Source: Candidatus Saccharimonadota bacterium (GTDB lineage: Bacteria; Patescibacteriota; Saccharimonadia; Saccharimonadales; SLHW01). From it: a DNA stretch of 27,014 nucleotides. A program made the position numbers and the translations under genes. Every line of letters begins with the position of its first letter. Within the stretch, counting starts at the first letter, position 1. Location: contig SLOC01000022.1 of assembly GCA_007132685.1 (NCBI GenBank), positions 1 through 27,014 of the forward strand. The letters are read 5' to 3'. The notes under the pieces are model-generated. The model was not told the origin of the DNA, did not search any database, and was given only the letters and a program-made list of their open reading frames with translations. Shown in pieces: positions 22,195 through 27,014 of this stretch.

Positions 22195-23415
22195 TTAGCT
22201 GGTATGCTTGCGTTCGTGCTCTTCGAGGTATTTGCGAATCATCAGCGCAGCTGTCGCTCCCTCTCCGGTGGCGCTGGCAATCTGCATAGTCGCACCGCTG
22301 CGTACATCTCCAGCACAAAAGACCCCAGGCATCGAGGTTTCAAGCTCATGATTTGTCTTGATCATGCCAATCTTATCAAGCTCTATGGCAGAACCTTGCA
22401 GAAATCCCGTGTTCGGCTTGAGTCCGATAAACACAAACACGCCGTCCGTTTCGAACTCAACTTGCTTGCCGGACTCTTTGTCGGTACCAATCAACTTATT
22501 AACGGAGGTACCGTCACCGACGATTTCATCAGTCGTCGTGTTGAGATGGACGGTTATCTTGTCACTGTTTTTTTCAAGCTCCTGTTGCAGGATTTCACTG
22601 GCGCGCAGCTTATCGGAGCGTACGAGCATGTCAATTTTCGTTGCAAATCGAGTGAGGAACACAGCCTCTTGAGCAGCCGAATTTCCACCACCAACGACGA
22701 CGAGTCGCTTGTCTTTATAAAACGCCCCGTCACATGTCGCACAGAAGTGAACACCTCTCCCGTAATACGTGTCTTCACCTGGGATGCCGAGTCGCTTGTA
22801 ATCACTTCCGGTCGCGATGAGTACGGCTTTGGCATAGACTTCGCCGTCTGTTGTTGTCAGCTTCTTGTACTCGCCTTCGTCCTCGATTTTTGTGACTTCG
22901 CCTAAGCGAATATCAGCACCGAAGCGCTCAGCCTGTTGGCGCAAGCCTTCAGAGAGATCCATGCCAGACAAACCCTTTGGAAAGCCGGGATAATTATCAA
23001 CCCAATCGGTAATTGCTGCGAGACCACCAATTACGCCCTTTTCATACAGCACGGTCTCGATTTCTTCTCGGGTAGTGTAAATAGCTGCGGATAATGCGGC
23101 CGGACCAGCACCGATCATCACCGCATCATGAGTTTCCCTATCCGAGGTTGTTTCTTCTTTTGCTTCTGGCATGTCTACTAACTCCTTTACTTTTTCTACC
23201 GAAGGGTTTTGTATAACGGTTTCGCCGATAACGAAAGTGGGTACAAGAAAGTGCCCACCAGTACGCTTAAGCATCTCTGCCTTGTTGTCTTCACGCCCGA
23301 CATCTTTGTATTCATACACTACGCCTAGGCTATCTAGTAATTCCTGAAGCGCCCTGCAGAACGAACACCATTTTTCACCATACACTACCGGCTTCTGAAC
23401 ATCTACTTCGGTCAT
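22195..23415 (-). CDS. Glutaredoxin-like domain fused to thioredoxin reductase
   Basis: A 406-aa fusion. Residues 1-80 form a glutaredoxin-like fold with CSFC (Cys17, Cys20) and a VPT cis-Pro at about 58-60; residues 95-400 form thioredoxin reductase with MIGAGPAALSAAIY (FAD), CATC (225-228), VVVVGGGNSAAQE (NADPH) and the FCAGDVRSG C-terminal FAD motif. The NADPH-phosphate loop reads VRSDKLRA rather than the textbook HRRxxxR. The order is Grx first, opposite to the plant NTRC type, and broadly like a minimal AhpF. It presumably feeds electrons to its own Grx domain or to the 82-aa glutaredoxin just upstream. ATG has a weak AGAGA site, 23 bp after that glutaredoxin gene. Confidence 0.9.
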   Translation of the reverse strand: MTEVDVQKPVVYGEKWCSFCRALQELLDSLGVVYEYKDVGREDNKAEMLKRTGGHFLVPTFVIGETVIQNPSVEKVKELVDMPEAKEETTSDRETHDAVMIGAGPAALSAAIYTTREEIETVLYEKGVIGGLAAITDWVDNYPGFPKGLSGMDLSEGLRQQAERFGADIRLGEVTKIEDEGEYKKLTTTDGEVYAKAVLIATGSDYKRLGIPGEDTYYGRGVHFCATCDGAFYKDKRLVVVGGGNSAAQEAVFLTRFATKIDMLVRSDKLRASEILQQELEKNSDKITVHLNTTTDEIVGDGTSVNKLIGTDKESGKQVEFETDGVFVFIGLKPNTGFLQGSAIELDKIGMIKTNHELETSMPGVFCAGDVRSGATMQIASATGEGATAALMIRKYLEEHERKHTS

Positions 23416-23438
23416 AGGTCTCTCTTACAGTTTTTTGT

Positions 23439-23687
23439 CTAAGCTACAGCTGGTGCAAGTTTACCGAGGTTATAGCCGACGATAACCTCACGTGAATCGT
23501 CCTGCTTGGTCACAACGGTAACCGGCACGGTAAGCTGACCTGATAGCTCCATCGCTTCTTTTTGGCGATCAGGGTGCTCGTCGAGATTTACCTCTTCGTA
23601 ATTCATACCCTTTGCACCGAGCCACTTTTTAACCATGCCACAGTAGGCACAGGTGTTTGTGGTGAAAATTGTTATGTTTTTTGGCAT
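23439..23687 (-). CDS. Glutaredoxin-like protein
   Basis: An 82-aa thioredoxin-fold protein with TNTCAYCGMVKKWL (Cys13, Cys16 in a CxYC site), KGMNYEEVNLDEHPD and LTVPVTVV with the cis-Pro, as in NrdH or small glutaredoxins. Its likely partner is the Grx-TrxR fusion encoded next in the same unit. The start has AAAGG about eight bases upstream, below a clear -35/-10 promoter. Whether it acts on ribonucleotide reductase or on other disulfides cannot be said. Confidence 0.9.
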   Translation of the reverse strand: MPKNITIFTTNTCAYCGMVKKWLGAKGMNYEEVNLDEHPDRQKEAMELSGQLTVPVTVVTKQDDSREVIVGYNLGKLAPAVA

Positions 23688-23729
23688 TGTATTTTCCTTT
23701 AATTCCTTTCGTTTTTGGTTCTTGGATGT

Positions 23730-23758
23730 ATTATATATAGCGCTTGAGCATAAATCAA
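23730..23758 (-). promoter_or_regulatory. Promoter of the glutaredoxin/thioredoxin reductase operon
   Basis: TTGATT (23753-23758), a 17-bp spacer and consensus TATAAT (23730-23735) on the minus strand. Initiation near 23723 gives a leader of about 36 nt with an AAAGG site, unlike the leaderless starts elsewhere. This is the best -35/-10 pair in the window, and it is overlapped by an inverted repeat. Confidence 0.7.
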
Positions 23759-23768
23759 TGCGCTATAT
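23735..23768. promoter_or_regulatory. Inverted-repeat operator across the redox-operon promoter
   Basis: Arms ATATAGCGC (23735-23743) and GCGCTATAT (23760-23768) are perfect inverted repeats; inside them lie TTGA (23744-23747) and TCAA (23755-23758), giving nested symmetry with a one-base offset. The repeat covers the spacer and -35, where a repressor could block polymerase. A terminator for the upstream FKBP gene is less likely, as no T-run follows on that strand. Confidence 0.55.
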
Positions 23769-23776
23769 GTTGTGTT

Positions 23777-24358
23777 TTATTCAATTGAGAAGAGCTGTAT
23801 ATCAAACACTAGTGGGCCTAATGGGGAGCCTTGGCCAGGCTGTGATTCATAGCCTTCTGGTGCCTGTCCATAGGCCTGCTCGGCCGGAATTACAATTCGT
23901 CGAACACCGCCCTCTCGCATACCAGGTACTCCTTCTTGCCAACCTTCTATCACGCCATCAAGCGGGAATGATACCGGCTCAGCGCCATCTAGAGAGCTCT
24001 CAAATATTACTCCGTTTACGGCAAACGCACCGGTGTAATGCGCAACTACTGTGTCACCAGGCTGCACTTCCGCACCGTCACCTTCTTCTATATCGGTAAC
24101 TTGTAGCTCGGCAACGTTATCAGTAATGGGCTCGAACCCCTCGAGCTGTGTCCCCTGCAACGAGTCGACATCATCAAGCTGCTGGTCGTCCTCTAGGTCG
24201 GCCAACTCCTGAAGCTGGGCATCATCTAATTCAGCAATATCCTGGGTATCGTTACCCCCGACTATCGAATAGATAATAAGCCCGGTAAAGGCAATAGTAG
24301 AGAGCAAAAACACCCCCACAATTACCAAGATAAAAATACGCTGTGAATTTTCTGCCAT
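23777..24358 (-). CDS. Membrane-anchored FKBP-type peptidyl-prolyl isomerase
   Basis: A 193-aa protein with an N-terminal membrane helix at about residues 9-32, an acidic Gln/Asp/Glu-rich linker (about 35-78) and an FKBP domain from about 85 to the end. The domain shows VQPGDTVVAHYTGAF, FESSLDG, FPLDGVIEGWQEGVPGMREGG, RRIVIPAEQAYG and GPLVFDIQLFSIE, matching the FKBP active-site wall. It catalyses proline isomerisation, probably on the outer face of the membrane, assisting folding of secreted proteins. ATG has AGGAGG six bases upstream, below a TATACT box. It lies just upstream of the redox operon. Confidence 0.93.
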   Translation of the reverse strand: MAENSQRIFILVIVGVFLLSTIAFTGLIIYSIVGGNDTQDIAELDDAQLQELADLEDDQQLDDVDSLQGTQLEGFEPITDNVAELQVTDIEEGDGAEVQPGDTVVAHYTGAFAVNGVIFESSLDGAEPVSFPLDGVIEGWQEGVPGMREGGVRRIVIPAEQAYGQAPEGYESQPGQGSPLGPLVFDIQLFSIE

Positions 24359-24399
24359 TTATTCCTCCTGTTTGTATTACTCACGCACAACTAGCCCTC

Positions 24400-24405
24400 A
24401 GTATA
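24400..24405 (-). promoter_or_regulatory. FKBP gene -10 box
   Basis: TATACT on the minus strand in the 62-bp gap above the FKBP gene. Initiation would fall near 24393, giving a leader of about 35 nt that contains the AGGAGG. The -35 is weak. Confidence 0.4.
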
Positions 24406-24420
24406 ACGTACTACGCCAAG

Positions 24421-24867
24421 CTATGCAGTAGAAAAATGGTCAACTTCTTGTGGAAAACCATCACGGTGTCCAGCTATGATTCGCTGCTTTAGCCCCTCTG
24501 ATACAAATGATTTTTCTTCAAGGTTGTCGATAGATTCCCACTTCGGTGTGTGGATATTTTGTCCGAGCTTATTGATGGCTGCCTCCTCGCTGGATTCCGA
24601 TAATTCCGGCTCGCCACCTAGATATTCACACAAGAAAATGTATTGGGTGCCGTATGGATCGCCTGCCTCCTCTACGAACACAAGCCGACACTCACCAACC
24701 TGTATGCTGGCTTCCTCGCGTAGTTCACGACGGATGGCCTCTTCCGGCTGTTCACCCATCTCGATGCGACCGCCAGGCAAGGTAAGGTATTTTTTGCCGA
24801 ACTTGTCCCGGTCAATGACCAGCAGTTCATCGCCCCTGATAATGATTCCTCTAGCTGCTCTTCTCAT
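24421..24867 (-). CDS. Nudix hydrolase
   Basis: A 148-aa Nudix-fold enzyme that hydrolyses a nucleoside diphosphate linked to another group; cytoplasmic. The Nudix box is at about residues 32-54 (GGRIEMGEQPEEAIRRELRE then EAS), matching Gx5Ex7REUxEE with Ser in place of the late Gly. YLTLPGG precedes it. The substrate (oxidised nucleotide, sugar nucleotide or other) is not determinable. The ATG lacks a ribosome-binding site; an extended -10 ends seven bases upstream, so it is probably leaderless and separate from the ABC gene. Confidence 0.9.
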   Translation of the reverse strand: MRRAARGIIIRGDELLVIDRDKFGKKYLTLPGGRIEMGEQPEEAIRRELREEASIQVGECRLVFVEEAGDPYGTQYIFLCEYLGGEPELSESSEEAAINKLGQNIHTPKWESIDNLEEKSFVSEGLKQRIIAGHRDGFPQEVDHFSTA

Positions 24868-24874
24868 AGTATCC

Positions 24875-24883
24875 AGTATACCA
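24875..24883 (-). promoter_or_regulatory. Extended -10 promoter of the Nudix gene, leaderless
   Basis: TGG-TATACT on the minus strand (TATACT 24875-24880, TG 24882-24883), seven bases before the ATG at 24867. It lies in the short gap after the ABC gene stop. Confidence 0.55.
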
Positions 24884-24890
24884 GTACCAC

Positions 24891-26672
24891 TTAAGGCTCG
24901 ATAACGTCGTATTTCTTAAGTACTTTGGCGAGCTGCTTCGGATCGGTCGTTGTCTGAAGTTCGAGCAGTTTCTGGTACAGGCCACCAGACTTCGCAAGCT
25001 GCCGTGGTGAACCCACTTCATCGACAGTACCGCCCTTGAGCGTGATGATGAGATCCACATCCTGGATGGTGCTCAAACGGTGAGCGATTACCAGTGTAGT
25101 TTTACCTTGCATCAACGTATCAAGCGCCTCTTTTACTAACGCCTCGCTGCGACTATCCAGGCTGCTTGTCGCTTCATCAAGTAGCAGAATCGGCGCGTTT
25201 TTCAATATAGCGCGAGCGATGGCAATTCGTTGTTTTTGGCCACCGGAAAGCTTTAGTCCACGTTCACCTATCTCAGTATCATACCCTTTGGTGAATTCTG
25301 AAATAAACTGATGCGCATTGGCCGCTTTGGCAGCCCGAACTACCTCGGCGTCCGTCGCCTTCGGGTTAGCGTAGGCAATGTTTTCTCTGATGGTGCCACT
25401 AAACAGCGCCGGCTCCTGGAACACCGTCGCGATGCTCCGTTGTAAGCTATGCTTATCAACAGTCGCGATGTCGGTGCCGTCAATCATAATTTTTCCTTTG
25501 TCCGGCAAATAGAGGCGCATCAACAGATTGGCGATGGTCGTTTTACCCTCGCCACTTTCACCGACCAGAGCGGCCTTTTTACCTGGCGGAACATTGAAGT
25601 TTACCTTACGTAGTACCGCGTTGTTCTTCTCGTATGCGAAAGACACGTTTTCAAATACGATTTCTCCTTCATCTATGCGTAACTTCTCGTGCTTGCCGGT
25701 ATCCACCGATGGCAGCTTGGTATCCATAATGTCAAAGTAATCTTTACTGTCGGCGATAGCTCGCTGGGTATTTTCAACAAGAAAGCTAATCGTAAAGATT
25801 GGTATACGGATTTGCATGGCATATAAAATAAGCGCCACGGCCTGCCCGGGCGATATCACCCCTTGGACACCTTGTGTAAATATCAGCATGAATACACCAA
25901 AGAATATAAAGTTCAATGCAGTTCGCCGCTGGAAGTCACGTTTGTGCCAGTACTTTGATTGCGGTTCTGTGACTTCTATCGACTTATTGAGATGCGAGCC
26001 GAACGAACGAAGTTCGCGTTTTTCCTGAAGATAGTTTTTGACGACTTTTATCTGCGACACCACCTCGGTAAACCGCCCGCTCGCGATATCGAGGTGCATA
26101 TTCTTCGTCTCCTGATAGCGCTGCCATTTCGGACTACTACGAAATGTCATGTAGATATATATCGGGTAGAGCAGTAGTAGTAGTGCCGCTACTTGCCAAC
26201 TAATAAATGCGACGGCTATCAACGAAAACACTGTTGTAAAGATGAACTGCAAGAAGTTATTGCTAAACATCTGCATAAAGTTCGTAATCTGATGAATCGA
26301 GCGGCTGAGCCGATTGATAATCTTGCCGGTTTGTTCAGAATCAAAGTACGACTGCGGCATGCTCAACAGGTGCTGATAGTAGTTGCTCGCTAGATGTTTA
26401 TAGACCCGCGCAGATGCCATATCACCCAAGTAGCCGCTCCAGTTACTTAACACGTTCTGCAGGAAATCCAGCGCAAAGATTGCAAACGCCAACCATGCGA
26501 CAAAATCAAGCCGTGCTTCAGTGCCGGCTTGCATCTCGTCAATCGCCGCCCCGGATAACAGGGGCATTACCAGTGTCATCAGACTGAGTAACACTGTCAG
26601 CCCACCGATGAGCGCATAGGTTTTCCACAGCGCTTTAGCGCTCGTAATCACACGAAAAATATGTTTCATCAC
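24891..26672 (-). CDS. ABC exporter half-transporter (fused TMD-NBD)
   Basis: A 593-aa type IV-like ABC exporter with an N-terminal six-helix membrane domain (about residues 10-310) and a C-terminal ATPase (about 335-570). Visible are Walker A (GESGEGKTT), the Q-loop FQEPALF, the signature LSGGQKQR, Walker B ILLLDEATSSLD and the switch His in AHRLST. It works as a homodimer or with another half-transporter elsewhere. Substrate is unknown: lipid, peptide or drug. GTG at 26670-26672 is followed directly by ATG; AGGTG just before the ATG may serve either. Two copies of the CTTGAC palindrome lie 112-173 bp upstream. Confidence 0.94.
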   Translation of the reverse strand: MMKHIFRVITSAKALWKTYALIGGLTVLLSLMTLVMPLLSGAAIDEMQAGTEARLDFVAWLAFAIFALDFLQNVLSNWSGYLGDMASARVYKHLASNYYQHLLSMPQSYFDSEQTGKIINRLSRSIHQITNFMQMFSNNFLQFIFTTVFSLIAVAFISWQVAALLLLLYPIYIYMTFRSSPKWQRYQETKNMHLDIASGRFTEVVSQIKVVKNYLQEKRELRSFGSHLNKSIEVTEPQSKYWHKRDFQRRTALNFIFFGVFMLIFTQGVQGVISPGQAVALILYAMQIRIPIFTISFLVENTQRAIADSKDYFDIMDTKLPSVDTGKHEKLRIDEGEIVFENVSFAYEKNNAVLRKVNFNVPPGKKAALVGESGEGKTTIANLLMRLYLPDKGKIMIDGTDIATVDKHSLQRSIATVFQEPALFSGTIRENIAYANPKATDAEVVRAAKAANAHQFISEFTKGYDTEIGERGLKLSGGQKQRIAIARAILKNAPILLLDEATSSLDSRSEALVKEALDTLMQGKTTLVIAHRLSTIQDVDLIITLKGGTVDEVGSPRQLAKSGGLYQKLLELQTTTDPKQLAKVLKKYDVIEP

Positions 26673-26677
26673 CTATA

Positions 26678-26707
26678 ACACTACCGCAACCTGACGCTAT
26701 GTGCCAA
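26678..26707 (-). promoter_or_regulatory. Weak putative promoter of the ABC exporter gene
   Basis: TTGGCA (26702-26707), an 18-bp spacer and TAGTGT (26678-26683), eight bases above the ATG at 26669. The -10 matches the consensus at only three positions. The two palindromes are more than 100 bp away, so another promoter further upstream may be the regulated one. Confidence 0.25.
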
Positions 26708-26776
26708 GTGGCAGTCAGTAGTAGCGAGTAGCTTGGAATTAGAAACTAGCAACCAGTAATCGGGCGTAGCTATGTG

Positions 26777-26804
26777 AAAATTGCTTGACGCGTCAAGTAT
26801 TTTT
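26777..26804. promoter_or_regulatory. Palindromic operator copy 1 upstream of the ABC exporter
   Basis: Core CTTGACGCGTCAAG (26784-26797), identical to the fba operator, with A/T-rich symmetric flanks extending to 28 bp with two mismatched pairs. The centre is 66 bp from copy 2. This is the most convincing evidence in the window for a shared regulator. Confidence 0.7.
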
Positions 26805-26844
26805 GATTTCTCATCTGTTAGATTGAAAACGAAGTGTTGTAAAT

Positions 26845-26868
26845 AAATACTTGATGCGTCAAGTATTT
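26845..26868. promoter_or_regulatory. Palindromic operator copy 2 upstream of the ABC exporter
   Basis: A 24-bp palindrome with half-sites AAATACTTGATG and CGTCAAGTATTT; 11 of 12 base pairs are symmetric, the exception being T/G next to the centre. It matches the other two copies in the ACTTGA..TCAAGT arms. Confidence 0.68.
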
Positions 26869-26885
26869 CTAAAAACTGTGTTTTA

Positions 26886-26981
26886 TTAGCGATTTCTCAT
26901 CGTCGCCTTTTTTGGACTTACTAAGCCCTCCCCAGGCTCGAAATCACTGATGTATTTTTTGGCGTCAGTGAAGCGAGTCAA
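26886..26981 (-). other. Possible 31-codon ORF or gene remnant at the window edge
   Basis: TTG at 26979-26981 opens a 31-codon frame ending in TAA at 26886-26888. The product is hydrophilic (AKKYISDFEPGEGLVSP then KKATMRNR). An in-frame TAA lies four codons upstream, so it cannot be a longer gene without a frameshift. It may be the tail of a damaged or frameshifted gene extending beyond the window, a short peptide, or chance. I recognise no family. The rest of 26673-27014 shows the two operators and no other gene. Confidence 0.2.
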
Positions 26982-27014
26982 GTCGCTACCTTACCCCGAG
27001 GCGAAACCCAATCA

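Noticed and set aside
22183..22905. Open frame of 240 codons on the plus strand opposite the thioredoxin reductase
   Set aside because: It lies entirely antisense to a gene with clear family motifs and codes for a low-quality sequence with no recognisable domain, so it is a shadow frame.
23653..24099. Open frame of 148 codons on the plus strand across the glutaredoxin promoter and FKBP gene
   Set aside because: It is antisense to the FKBP domain and runs through the promoter and inverted repeat; the product is His/Arg/Leu-rich with no motif.
26886..27014. Possible tRNA or tmRNA in the gene-poor right edge (TTCGAG near a stem)
   Set aside because: No acceptor or T-arm pairing could be drawn around the TTCGA-like stretch.

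Overview
This window looks like part of a small, gene-dense genome from the candidate phyla radiation (Patescibacteria), most likely a Saccharibacteria (TM7)-type organism. That assignment is an inference. It rests on the standard genetic code (no in-frame UGA read as sense), tightly packed operons, a split transketolase, a GatCAB operon interrupted by a small membrane-protein gene, and many short membrane-anchored proteins. No rRNA, tRNA, CRISPR array, transposase or prophage gene was seen. The window reads as chromosomal core with lineage-specific small proteins.

Layout. 1-1045: 5' part of dnaE (minus). 1112-2086: three-gene cassette of small envelope or stress-type proteins. 2127-6672: gatC-gatA-(small membrane protein)-gatB-galU operon. 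6697-8667: uvrB. 8717-10228: a tiny secreted or anchored protein and a lineage-specific 423-aa membrane protein, the latter preceded by an 8-codon in-frame leader. 10299-14833: carbon block read right to left as ribulose-phosphate epimerase, split transketolase N and C, class II fructose-bisphosphate aldolase, PfkB-family kinase. 14882-17019: convergent CapA-like phosphoesterase and class A beta-lactamase-like protein. 17035-19139: rpiB, gapA, ppa. 19238-20610: GDPD phosphodiesterase and a ferredoxin-reductase-like flavoprotein (plus strand). 20607-22154: multi-TM protein with a lipase-like domain. 22195-24358: redox/folding group (glutaredoxin-thioredoxin reductase fusion, stand-alone glutaredoxin, membrane FKBP). 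24421-26672: Nudix hydrolase and ABC exporter half-transporter. 26673-27014: regulatory DNA with two copies of a palindromic operator.

How it works together. The 10.3-19.1 kb block supplies non-oxidative pentose-phosphate and glycolytic steps (Rpe, RpiB, transketolase, aldolase, GAPDH) plus pyrophosphatase. GatCAB makes Gln-tRNA and/or Asn-tRNA by transamidation. Three nearly identical palindromes (core CTTGACGCGTCAAG) lie upstream of the aldolase gene and, twice, upstream of the ABC exporter, suggesting a shared regulator encoded elsewhere. A separate inverted repeat lies across the promoter of the glutaredoxin/thioredoxin reductase operon.

Expression style. Many operon-head genes have a -10 box (often TATACT, some with a TG extension) ending only 5-8 nt before the start codon and lack a Shine-Dalgarno, which predicts leaderless mRNAs. 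Many downstream genes carry AGGAGG-type sites or ATGA/GTGA overlaps. The strongest points for a second look are the shared operator, this leaderless pattern, the reversed-order Grx-TrxR fusion with its operator, and the in-frame TAA just after a strong ribosome-binding site at 10202-10228.
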